Source of the DNA: Dehalococcoidia bacterium UBA6495
GTDB taxonomy: Bacteria; Chloroflexota; Dehalococcoidia; Lucifugimonadales; UBA826
Assembly: GCA_002435305.1 (NCBI GenBank)
Contig: DJMH01000100.1
Coordinates: forward strand, 1-10,292
Length of the DNA stretch: 10,292 nucleotides
Direction of reading: 5' to 3'
The notes beneath the pieces were generated by a model. That model did not search any database. It was not told where the DNA came from and saw only the letters and a program-made list of their open reading frames with translations. This document shows, piece after piece, positions 1 through 6,608 of this stretch. A program made the translations under genes and the position numbers. Position 1 is the stretch's first letter. Each line of letters starts with the position of its first letter.

Positions 1-362
1 ATGACCTCAAGAGATTGAGGGAAGGCGTTAGGCTTGCCGATAAAATAGCAAAGGCCCCCAGTTTTACTAGTAGCATAGTTGGAAGACTTTCTCCAGACGA
101 GACCACCATAAATGACGACGACCTGCTCGATAAGTGGATGCTAGAAAACGTTTTAACTATGCATCACATTTCAGGTACCTGCAAAATGGGTCCAAGATCA
201 GATAAGGAAGCGGTTGTAGATCAATATGGTCTCGTATATGGAACTAAGCAATTGAGGATTGCTGATGCTTCCATATTGCCAGATTGCCCTAGGGCAAACA
301 CCAACGTTGCAGCGATGCTGATAGGAGAAAGAATAGCCGATTTTATAAATACTAGTGGTTAA
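1..362 (+). CDS. GMC-family flavoprotein oxidoreductase, C-terminal fragment (5' end outside window)
   Basis: This is the C-terminal end of a glucose-methanol-choline (choline dehydrogenase-like) oxidoreductase, an FAD enzyme family that oxidises alcohols to aldehydes or acids. The frame is open from base 3 to the TAA at 360-362, so the gene enters from the left; the TTG at 15 is an internal Leu codon. The GMC C-terminal domain shows the HHISGTCKMG motif (His at 165-167 is the family's catalytic base), then VVDQYGLVYG, LRIADASILP and PRANTNVAAMLIGERIAD, whose first Asn (297-299) is the usual catalytic His/Asn partner. The FAD-binding Rossmann half lies outside the window, so the substrate cannot be judged. 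It ends 35 bases before the convergent aldolase gene. Confidence 0.93.
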   Translation, partial: DLKRLREGVRLADKIAKAPSFTSSIVGRLSPDETTINDDDLLDKWMLENVLTMHHISGTCKMGPRSDKEAVVDQYGLVYGTKQLRIADASILPDCPRANTNVAAMLIGERIADFINTSG

Positions 363-390
363 CACCGGTTTTTAAATTAAAATGCGCTAT

Positions 391-416
391 CCAATATTCA
401 TTTAAATGAATATTGG
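391..416. repeat. Perfect 26-bp palindrome between convergent genes
   Basis: The left arm CCAATATTCATTT (391-403) is followed directly by its exact reverse complement (404-416). As RNA it would fold into about 11 base pairs with a TTAA loop. It lies 28 bases after the GMC stop and overlaps the last codons and TGA stop (398-400) of the aldolase. It is AT-rich and has no U-tract directly after the stem; a T-rich stretch follows only about eight bases later on the minus strand. It could be a bidirectional transcript-end hairpin or a protein-binding site. Confidence 0.7.
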
Positions 417-1231
417 CGGATCTTGGACACTACCACCCCCTTCATTTTAGTAGTGCATAAGTTCATCACGGATATCAAATCAGATATTCCCTGATCAACA
501 GCTTCTGACATACCCAAAATATATGCCTGTCTTAACTCAGTATTAACATTAAATTTTGATATCCCGGCATGTATACATTCTGAAATTATTTCATTTGATA
601 GGCCTGAGGCACCATGCATTACAAGGGGTATCTCGGTAACTTCACGTATTCTATACAAACGTTGAAAATCCAATTTTGGTTCTGAAAGGTATTTCCCATG
701 CACATTACCAACACAGACTGCAAGAGCATCAACTGTAGTGCTGGACACAAAATCGCTCACTAACAACGGATCTGTCAAAAGGGACTTGTAATCTTTAATA
801 GTTATACCATCCTCAGAGCCTGAAAGTCGACCTAATTCTCCTTCGACAAAGCCTTCATTATCTTTAATTGTTTTAGCACATAATTGGGTAAACTCCACGT
901 TTGCCTGGTAGTTATATATTGATCCGTCAGGCATGAAAGATCGAAGACCGAGATTTATACCCTCATTGACAACTTCCAAACTATCGACATGGTCAAGGTG
1001 AATAGAAACTGGTACCGTGGATAGGTTGGCTGCTTCCAGTGCCATAGCAATTAGAGGCTTACTTCCCCGTTGAAGCGATGCCGGATGCATCTGGATAATT
1101 ATCGGAGTTTCCTCTTCTTCGGCACCTTCTATAACAGCTTTTATTCCCTCAAAATTGTAGACATTAAAGGCTCCAATGGCGACATTTTGAGAATCGGCCC
1201 ATTTTAAAATATCGGAGGAGGGTGCCAACAT
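398..1231 (-). CDS. Class II (Zn-dependent) fructose-bisphosphate/ketose-bisphosphate-type aldolase
   Basis: A 277-residue class II aldolase (FbaA/KbaY/GatY superfamily), close to the usual ~280-residue length. The family cleaves a ketose phosphate to DHAP plus an aldehyde using Zn2+. Visible in order are GAFNVYN near the N-terminus; IHLDH, holding the catalytic Asp and a Zn-ligand His; MPDGS; VEGELGRLSGSEDG; VGNVHGKY with the second Zn His; LVMHGASG with the third; and the phosphate-binding KFNVNTELR. The frame is open further upstream to an ATG at 1303, but that extension lies inside the kinase gene and looks non-natural. The start at 1231 has an AGGA SD (1238-1241) six bases upstream that overlaps the kinase TAG, and gives the normal family N-terminus. 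Eight bases separate the two genes, implying translational coupling. The true substrate is probably not FBP, given the sugar-acid-type kinase next door. Confidence 0.9.
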   Translation of the reverse strand: MLAPSSDILKWADSQNVAIGAFNVYNFEGIKAVIEGAEEEETPIIIQMHPASLQRGSKPLIAMALEAANLSTVPVSIHLDHVDSLEVVNEGINLGLRSFMPDGSIYNYQANVEFTQLCAKTIKDNEGFVEGELGRLSGSEDGITIKDYKSLLTDPLLVSDFVSSTTVDALAVCVGNVHGKYLSEPKLDFQRLYRIREVTEIPLVMHGASGLSNEIISECIHAGISKFNVNTELRQAYILGMSEAVDQGISDLISVMNLCTTKMKGVVVSKIRQYSFK

Positions 1232-1237
1232 CTGATA

Positions 1238-1241
1238 TCCT
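1238..1241 (-). promoter_or_regulatory. Ribosome binding site that fixes the aldolase start
   Basis: AGGA on the minus strand, six bases before the ATG at 1231-1229, overlaps the TAG stop of the kinase (1242-1240). It supports the short aldolase start over the in-frame ATG at 1303, and suggests that ribosomes finishing the kinase re-initiate on the aldolase. Confidence 0.7.
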
Positions 1242-2649
1242 AAGTCCTCATCCTCATTACCACATCTGAAATAGCTGTAGGCCCGCCTACATTGCCAGGC
1301 CACAGTATTAATTTAGATCCTGGATATTTGGATTCCGGGCCCAACTGCAATACCAAAACTCCAGAAGAAATTTGCCCTGGGACAGTAGCTCTTTTTATTT
1401 TCAAGGCATTGGCAATGATGTTTGAGGAAGTCATCCCGCCTTTAGATATAAGGTACCTTGGGGTGACCGTGATACCAGAAACGATTTTTGTTATGGCATC
1501 GGTAATAGTAACTCCTATTTTCAAGTCTTCATCAGGAGACGAGCCGGTTATGACTTCTCGACTCGTATAAATAACAATATCCTTCGATTCTGACAAAAGT
1601 CTATCGGTTTGTTCAATTATCGAAATTATTTGCTCTTTGTCATATTGCAGAACTTTATGCACATCCAACTCCAAGCCGTACACATCCGGTAGATTTAGAA
1701 GACTCTCTAGCTGCGAGGTGCTACCCGGCACATGGGAGCCAACGAGAATGAGTGCCCCCCCTTCTCTTGTGTATCCCATTTCTTTTTTAGTGAGGATCGG
1801 TCGTTCCTCTTGTCCAAGTCGAGATCTAACAAACGAGGCAGAAGACCGTATTAAATAATTTTTTCCGTAATTATGTTGCAAAGTCAACATTGCCAGAGCC
1901 ACCACATTCAAATCTCTCATATCGGCTGCATTAACTATGCATATATTGCCGAATTTCATGTCTTGCAGTTTTTTTGCAACCACATCTGGGCCACCAATTC
2001 TGATATCGTCTATTGAAACACTCAATACATCTTTAGCCAAAACTCTTCCAAAAGTTTTTTCTTCTATCCAATCACGCAAGTTTGATGATTGGTAGCCAAA
2101 GACAGAATCTCTGGCAAAGGGTGTTTGTCCTACTGGCATCAGCATGCCTTCATCTGATACGTATTGAACATCATCTATCGTGTAACGTCCCCCTTGAATA
2201 AAAAAGGGGATGAAGACAATTCCATCGTGGGAGTTACCCATTCCCTCGGCCAAAGCGTCCAATTCTGCAGGAAAGTGTCCGCGAAGAGTGGAATCTGACC
2301 TAGAAATAATCGAGAAAGGTATCTTCAAATAATTTGTCAGTTGGTCGAATTCTCTACCGAGTTTAGTATTTATCTCCACTGCCTCTGCTTCCGTTTTCGC
2401 CCTAGTGTTTGTCAACAAAAAGGTAACCTTCTCAGGCTGATGATACTCAGAAAGCAGCACGTCAAGCGACCATTCAGTTAAAAAAGAGGCATTGTGAACG
2501 GTTTGGGCCCCTGTAGGATCATCATCCAAAACAAAGAGCATAGATGGAGTTTCAGCCAAAATTGATCTTATTTGCGGCAACAACTCCTGAGGCCATAGTG
2601 GAGGTAAGGAATCCAGAGTTGCTTTAAGTGGCACCGGGTGATGTTGCAT
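1240..2649 (-). CDS. Four-carbon acid sugar kinase family protein (DUF1537)
   Basis: A full-length (469 aa) kinase of the DUF1537/four-carbon acid sugar kinase family, whose characterised members phosphorylate D-threonate, D-erythronate or 3-oxo-tetronates with ATP. The N-terminal substrate domain shows LDDDPTGAQTVH (41-52), LTNTRA (79-84), SRSDSTLRGHFPAEL (116-130) and GGRYTIDDVQYV (153-164). The C-terminal nucleotide-binding domain shows LVGSHVPGSTSQ (302-313), SKGGMTSSN (402-410), LQLGPES (434-440) and WPGNVGG (450-456). The GNVGG end is the normal family terminus, so the protein is complete and not fused to the aldolase. The start has a G-rich run (GGGGGA) three bases before the ATG, a poor SD. 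The DUF35 gene ends 88 bases upstream; a weak TTGAAA-17 bp-CATATC pair (2724-2696) could be a promoter. Substrate is not deducible from sequence. Confidence 0.92.
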   Translation of the reverse strand: MQHHPVPLKATLDSLPPLWPQELLPQIRSILAETPSMLFVLDDDPTGAQTVHNASFLTEWSLDVLLSEYHQPEKVTFLLTNTRAKTEAEAVEINTKLGREFDQLTNYLKIPFSIISRSDSTLRGHFPAELDALAEGMGNSHDGIVFIPFFIQGGRYTIDDVQYVSDEGMLMPVGQTPFARDSVFGYQSSNLRDWIEEKTFGRVLAKDVLSVSIDDIRIGGPDVVAKKLQDMKFGNICIVNAADMRDLNVVALAMLTLQHNYGKNYLIRSSASFVRSRLGQEERPILTKKEMGYTREGGALILVGSHVPGSTSQLESLLNLPDVYGLELDVHKVLQYDKEQIISIIEQTDRLLSESKDIVIYTSREVITGSSPDEDLKIGVTITDAITKIVSGITVTPRYLISKGGMTSSNIIANALKIKRATVPGQISSGVLVLQLGPESKYPGSKLILWPGNVGGPTAISDVVMRMRT

Positions 2650-2737
2650 AAATCCCCCATCTCAAATCCGCTTATACTAATACTGCAAGAAGGCTGATAT
2701 GAATTCGTGATTAGACTTTTTCAAGAGCAGGTAAAAT

Positions 2738-3160
2738 TTAGGCAGGTTCAAACATTGGAAGTGCAATCTCTCCTTCACCTTGCTCCTGCCAAACTAATTT
2801 AACCCTCATACCGATCTGGATGTCACTAATTGGGTTATCCACATTTATGACATTAGTCATCATCCTAAATCCTTCATCTAGATCTACATAGGCCACAGCA
2901 TATGGACCTAAATCTTTGAAAGCCGGATGTCTACTCTGCATCACGACGCTGTAAGTGTAGACAACACCTTCGCCTTTTGAGGTATTCCAAGTGGTCTTTA
3001 AGCCGCCACAGCTGTTACAGTGGGCTCTAGGGTAAAAAATCACCTTATCGGTGCAATCTGGATTGTCACATGTTTGGTAAACAAGATTTCTTTCCTTAGT
3101 CGCTTCCCAGAACGGCTCAGTATCAGGTTCCGGAAATCTAGGCTGAGGTCTCAAGGTCAT
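2738..3160 (-). CDS. DUF35 Zn-ribbon/OB-fold acyl-CoA-associated protein
   Basis: A 140-residue protein of the DUF35 (rubredoxin-like Zn ribbon plus OB fold) family. Members pair with thiolase-like enzymes and bind the CoA part of the substrate; in steroid catabolism ChsH2(DUF35) with Ltp2 forms a retro-aldolase. The N-terminal helix region PEPDTEPFWEA (10-20) is typical. The Zn ribbon has Cys31, Cys36, Cys48 and Cys51; its first knuckle is C-x4-C rather than the common C-x2-C. The OB fold follows, with GEGVVYTYSVV (63-73) and GPYAVAYVDLDEG (85-97). An AGGAG (3170-3174) lies nine bases before the ATG. It starts 20 bases after the thiolase-like stop, so the two are almost certainly cotranscribed and act as one complex. 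Confidence 0.9.
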   Translation of the reverse strand: MTLRPQPRFPEPDTEPFWEATKERNLVYQTCDNPDCTDKVIFYPRAHCNSCGGLKTTWNTSKGEGVVYTYSVVMQSRHPAFKDLGPYAVAYVDLDEGFRMMTNVINVDNPISDIQIGMRVKLVWQEQGEGEIALPMFEPA

Positions 3161-3180
3161 TTTATAGCTCTCCTAATTTA

Positions 3181-4371
3181 TTAATCTGCTGCGAGAATGG
3201 TTGGTGACGTTGCATGCCTAGCTCCCAATTGACCCCCATTTCCCACCGCAACAGCAAGTTTGGCACCATCCACTTGGGAAGTTGATTCTCCTCTCATTTG
3301 TCTGGTAGCTTCAAGCAAAAGGAAAATACCCCTTTCACCCGGATGATTTGAGGAAAGACCTCCCCCATCGGTATTAAGGGCAGGTCCCCCTTTTTGATCA
3401 AACTTCAGTATGCCCTGGCTGACGTAATCTCCACCCTCACCTTTTTTGCAAAATCCCAAATCTTCAATCATGCACATTACAGTTATGGAAAATGAATCGT
3501 ATGCCATCAGAACATCAATTTCGTTTGGAGATACTCCAGCGTCTTCAAAGGCCCTAGGCCCCGATTGAGCACCTGCACTTACAGTGATATCTCCTCCATT
3601 CTCCCTATATTTCGTAGCTTCGGCGCCACCGATAATCCATACTGGGGATTTTTTGCAATTCTTTGCAACTTCTTTGGAAGCAATCACAACCGCTCCACCA
3701 CCATCTGATACCATGCAGCACTCCAGAAGATGCAGCGGCCAAGCAATCATCCTTGAATCTAGAACATCCTGGGTGGTGATTTCATTAACCCCTACAAACT
3801 CAAGGGCCGTCATAGCCTTCACGGCTTCGGGATTGCGCATGGCATGATATCTAGTGGCCACAGAAATCTCTGCGAACTGCTCATTTGTGGTTCCATATTG
3901 ATGCATATGGCGAGCTTTCACCATTCCATATCCAGATATCAACGTCATTCCCCATGGATCTTCCATGTTATTAAATGGGGTTGGAGATCCCTGGCCAGTT
4001 GCTCCGGCGGTTCCTATTGCCCTGCGATCCGAATGAGCTGTAGACCCATATGTTAACAAGGCAACATTAGCCTTGCCTGAAGCTATCATAGTAGAAGCAT
4101 GATGAGCTTGAAACTCATATGAAGTGCCACCAACGCTCGTGTTATCAATCAATCTTGGATTCATGCCCAAATATTCCGAAATCCCAAGTCCTCCGATATT
4201 TTGGTGGGACCCAGTGTCAAAAACTGCGTCTACATCCTGCCATGAAAGACCAGCATCCTCTAATGCCTTGGATGCGGATGCGGCCTTAATTTGCAAAGCA
4301 CTAACGCCGGGCGCCACCCTCAATGGGTATTCGTGTATTCCAACAATTGCAGCTTCCCTCGTTTGAGCCAT
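3181..4371 (-). CDS. Thiolase-like protein (SCP2/Ltp2 type) lacking the nucleophilic cysteine; probable aldolase
   Basis: A 396-residue thiolase-superfamily protein, full length. Family marks are the ALEDAGLSWQDVDAVF helix (36-51), the buried helix ending ASTMIASGKANVALLTYGS (92-110), MVSDGGGAVVI (220-230), AYDSFSITV (290-298), the EDLGFCKKGEGG segment (303-314) and LNTDGGGLSSNHPG (332-345). No cysteine occurs between residues 74 and 110, where thiolases carry the acyl-accepting Cys; VGGTSYEF stands there instead. The C-terminal Cys of the usual C-G-G-G motif is also absent (AVGNGGQLG, 375-383). This matches the Ltp2-like subgroup, whose studied members with a DUF35 partner perform retro-aldol cleavage rather than thiolysis. 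A GAGGA SD (4379-4383) lies seven bases before the ATG. The DUF35 partner follows 20 bases later. Substrate is unknown; a branched or steroid-like side-chain CoA ester is only an inference. Confidence 0.88.
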   Translation of the reverse strand: MAQTREAAIVGIHEYPLRVAPGVSALQIKAASASKALEDAGLSWQDVDAVFDTGSHQNIGGLGISEYLGMNPRLIDNTSVGGTSYEFQAHHASTMIASGKANVALLTYGSTAHSDRRAIGTAGATGQGSPTPFNNMEDPWGMTLISGYGMVKARHMHQYGTTNEQFAEISVATRYHAMRNPEAVKAMTALEFVGVNEITTQDVLDSRMIAWPLHLLECCMVSDGGGAVVIASKEVAKNCKKSPVWIIGGAEATKYRENGGDITVSAGAQSGPRAFEDAGVSPNEIDVLMAYDSFSITVMCMIEDLGFCKKGEGGDYVSQGILKFDQKGGPALNTDGGGLSSNHPGERGIFLLLEATRQMRGESTSQVDGAKLAVAVGNGGQLGARHATSPTILAAD

Positions 4372-4424
4372 AAGTTAGTCCTCATAAAATTTTGTGGTGC
4401 CAGTAATGAGCCTGAAGTTAGCAC

Positions 4425-5537
4425 ATGCCTCCTAAGCCGTCAATGAAATATAAAAAATTAAGTTTTATTGTCCAAAATTTGTTTGTCAGATACCCTCGTA
4501 ATATGGGCGAAACAATTCGAGAAACTTCAAACATATGTCTGAACTGTCGAAACTGGATTTCCTCTTCGATAGCCTCCTACTGCCAAATTTGTGGTGAATG
4601 TATAAAATCCAAGACAAACTCTTTTTTGGATAACTCATCCCTTGGCAAAAATAACTGGTGGATATGGATAGTTTTCACAGTTATATTCATCGTAGTTTGG
4701 CAAGTAATTGGCTCGCTCCCTTTAGTCGGATTTTGTAGGCTCCTAAAGATCGGAACAGTGGCTGGTTATAGTTGCAGCCTTGACGAACTAGTAATAACAG
4801 GTGCTTCAAAAGCACCTAATTTCCTATTAATGCACATCACCTTTGTAATTGGAGCTGCAAGCTTTTATTTCTTCCTCAAAATTTTGCACAATAAGAATCT
4901 TCTGAAGGTGTTGACTGAACGGATTCGATTCGATTACAAAAGGAGTTTGTTTGCACTGAGCATCTTTTTCTTGTTCGCAATAATTCCTCTGACGGCCACA
5001 CTTTTAACTAATTCCTCAGAGCTAAAACTCCGGGGTGATATCATAGATTTATTACTAATCGCTCTAATCGCCTTGATATTTGTCCCAATACAAGCGAGTT
5101 TGGAAGAAGCGTTCTTTAGGGGATATCTGTTACAGGGGTTTTCGCTGCTGTTTAAGTCACGTGTTCTAATTTTGATTATTACTTCATCAATCTTCGCTTG
5201 CTTGCACCTAATGAATCCTGAACCATGGTCATACGGAGTCGGAACATATCTCATTTCGGTTTTTCTGGTTGGTATGTTTATGGGACTAATAACATTAATT
5301 GACGGTGGAATAGAGTTAGCTGCTGGTATCCATATTGCTAATAATTTATGGGTACATTTAATAGTCGGGTTGGAAGATTCAGTGATACCAAGTTCCTCTC
5401 TCTTCATCACTACAAATCAAAATCTCGATATGGTTCCTACCATCATATCCTCAATGAGTCAGTATGCATTGTTAACAGTTGTATTTGCTTTTAGATACAA
5501 GTGGTTCAGTAAACTTAAAAAATATCCCACCTTGTAA
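4425..5537 (+). CDS. CPBP (CAAX protease/bacteriocin-processing) family intramembrane metalloprotease with N-terminal zinc ribbon
   Basis: A multi-pass membrane protein of up to 370 residues. The CPBP (Abi, Rce1-like) signature is complete: EEAFFR (227-232), FACLH (257-261) and HIANN (303-307), supplying the catalytic Glu pair and metal-binding His/Asn of this glutamic-type membrane protease family. Hydrophobic segments lie near 78-97, 133-153, 174-195, 205-222, 247-265, 272-293 and 344-357. Before the first segment is a small zinc ribbon, C38-x2-C41 and C53-x2-C56. The start is uncertain: neither the ATG at 4425 nor the in-frame ATGs at 4443 and 4503 has a clear SD. The 4503 start (MGETIRETSN) puts the ribbon near the N-terminus and leaves 131 rather than 53 bases for divergent promoters with the thiolase-like gene, so it may be the real one. 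The natural substrate is unknown. Confidence 0.87.
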   Translation: MPPKPSMKYKKLSFIVQNLFVRYPRNMGETIRETSNICLNCRNWISSSIASYCQICGECIKSKTNSFLDNSSLGKNNWWIWIVFTVIFIVVWQVIGSLPLVGFCRLLKIGTVAGYSCSLDELVITGASKAPNFLLMHITFVIGAASFYFFLKILHNKNLLKVLTERIRFDYKRSLFALSIFFLFAIIPLTATLLTNSSELKLRGDIIDLLLIALIALIFVPIQASLEEAFFRGYLLQGFSLLFKSRVLILIITSSIFACLHLMNPEPWSYGVGTYLISVFLVGMFMGLITLIDGGIELAAGIHIANNLWVHLIVGLEDSVIPSSSLFITTNQNLDMVPTIISSMSQYALLTVVFAFRYKWFSKLKKYPTL

Positions 5538-5577
5538 CCTATTGATAACTCAGTAAATCAAACCTATAGTTCTTCGG

Positions 5578-6183
5578 ATGCTAATTGGATTAATAACGGA
5601 CACTCATCTACCCGGAAGGGTCAGAACTTTGGATGAATTAGGTGATCTTCCAGCAGAATTCCTTTCTAGTGTAGATTTAATTCTTCATGGAGGAGATTTA
5701 ACTTCACCAATGGTTCTTGATTGGTGCGAGCAGTTTGCTCCTGTGATTTGTTCAACAGGCAATAATGACCCAATTCCTGATCCTCGAATGAAAGAAGTTC
5801 AAGTTCTTGATATAGAGGGATGGTTAATCGGAATGATTCATAGTTTAGAAGGCCAATTTCGGCCCATCAAGGACCTTCAAACACTGTTTCCAGAGCCCGT
5901 ACAGATCATGATTTCTGGGCACACTCACCAAGAACGTCTGGAGTACAGAGACGGAGTACTGTTAATCAATTCCGGAAGTATTACATTCCCACAACAGAAA
6001 GAATTGCGGTTGGGCACTGTGGGGACACTCGAGATATATCCCGGCAAAGCAAAGGTAGAAATATTCCCCTTAGGTGAAACCCCTGGAAGGCCAAACCCTG
6101 GGGGGAAAATGTCATTGGTGATAGAAGACGGCATTGTCACCCATAGCGAAGGTCCGGTCATGCTACCTCAGCACAAACAATAA
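5578..6183 (+). CDS. Metallophosphoesterase, YfcE/MJ0936-type phosphodiesterase
   Basis: A 201-residue calcineurin-like phosphoesterase of the small YfcE/MJ0936 group, which hydrolyses phosphodiesters with two divalent metals (often Mn2+). All metal and catalytic motifs are present: D8-x-H10 (ITDTH), GGD with D40, GNND with N62, H88 (MIHS), and GHTH with H115 and H117, followed by LINSGSITFPQ (129-139), the family's conserved exit strand. The 40 or so residues after the core form a C-terminal extension (roughly 160-201) not usual for YfcE and without a recognisable motif. The start ATG gives the normal N-terminus, though no SD is visible. It lies 40 bases after the protease gene, and its TAA is only two bases from the convergent JAMM gene's stop. 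The cellular substrate cannot be inferred. Confidence 0.9.
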   Translation: MLIGLITDTHLPGRVRTLDELGDLPAEFLSSVDLILHGGDLTSPMVLDWCEQFAPVICSTGNNDPIPDPRMKEVQVLDIEGWLIGMIHSLEGQFRPIKDLQTLFPEPVQIMISGHTHQERLEYRDGVLLINSGSITFPQQKELRLGTVGTLEIYPGKAKVEIFPLGETPGRPNPGGKMSLVIEDGIVTHSEGPVMLPQHKQ

Positions 6184-6185
6184 AA

Positions 6186-6596
6186 TTAGACTACTGCATA
6201 ATCTTCAGGAATAACGGCTCCTTCAGAATCGATCATAAAAAAATTAACTGTCGGCTTACCTTTCTCTTCCAATGAAACCAGCGCATACCCAAAATCAACC
6301 CACCCGGATTCGACTGCCATCCTAATATCAGTATCTGATGGAAAAGCTGGTGTATGAGTATGCGAGTGATAAAAGCATATTAATTCAAGACCCTTCTCCT
6401 CAGCATTTTTCATAACTTCTAGTTGTTCTTTTGGATCCATTACATACCTAAATGGACTTGGAGTCGAGTTTTTAACCCGATATAAATGAGTTATGTCTTC
6501 ACCGGTTCCTGCCAATATTCCACAACATTCATTAGGATCATGTTCTTTTGCATGATCAATCATTTCTTCGATATGACTTTGCCGTATTCGCTTCAA
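6186..6596 (-). CDS. JAMM/MPN (Mov34/JAB) domain metalloprotease, TTG start
   Basis: A 136-residue single-domain bacterial JAMM protein. The zinc-protease signature is complete: E23 in NECCGILAG (22-30), then H77-S-H79-x7-S87-x2-D90. Bacterial relatives such as Mec+ of Mycobacterium remove amino acids from C-termini of ubiquitin-like sulfur carriers (CysO), or act with MoaD/ThiS-type proteins; that role is family knowledge, and no such carrier lies in this window. The start is TTG at 6596, preceded by AGGAG (6603-6607) with a six-base gap; the first in-frame ATG (residue 12) would cut into the conserved N-terminal helix. The SD overlaps the stop codon of the 44-residue gene upstream, which is in the same frame. 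Probably cotranscribed with that gene and trmL. Confidence 0.9.
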   Translation of the reverse strand: MKRIRQSHIEEMIDHAKEHDPNECCGILAGTGEDITHLYRVKNSTPSPFRYVMDPKEQLEVMKNAEEKGLELICFYHSHTHTPAFPSDTDIRMAVESGWVDFGYALVSLEEKGKPTVNFFMIDSEGAVIPEDYAVV

Positions 6597-6602
6597 ACTT
6601 CG

Positions 6603-6608
6603 CTCCTA
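6603..6608 (-). promoter_or_regulatory. Overlapping stop codon and ribosome binding site (TAGGAG)
   Basis: On the minus strand the TAG stop of the 44-residue gene (6608-6606) runs into AGGAG (6607-6603), six bases before the TTG start of the JAMM gene. The hexamer ends one gene and loads ribosomes for the next. It is the main evidence for the TTG start and for translational coupling. Confidence 0.7.

Noticed and set aside
1232..1303. N-terminal extension of the aldolase frame up to an ATG at 1303
   Set aside because: It lies within the 3' end of the kinase gene, encodes a Cys/Arg-rich stretch unlike any aldolase N-terminus, and the SD sits directly before the ATG at 1231.
1240..1303. Possible kinase-aldolase fusion broken by a frameshift
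   Set aside because: The kinase ends at its normal terminus (PGNVGG...SDVVMRM) and the aldolase has its own SD and standard start, so two intact coupled genes explain the overlap.
2696..2724. Minus-strand promoter TTGAAA-17 bp-CATATC before the kinase
   Set aside because: The -10 match is weak and such pairs are frequent by chance in AT-rich DNA; mentioned with the kinase but not listed as a feature.
3584..4366. Several plus-strand frames opposite the thiolase-like gene
   Set aside because: They are antisense to a conserved coding region and their translations show low-complexity or Cys/Ser-rich content without motifs.
4934..5410. Long open frame on the minus strand inside the protease gene
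   Set aside because: It is antisense to the conserved CPBP motifs, its translation has no recognisable domain, and it has no plausible gene context.
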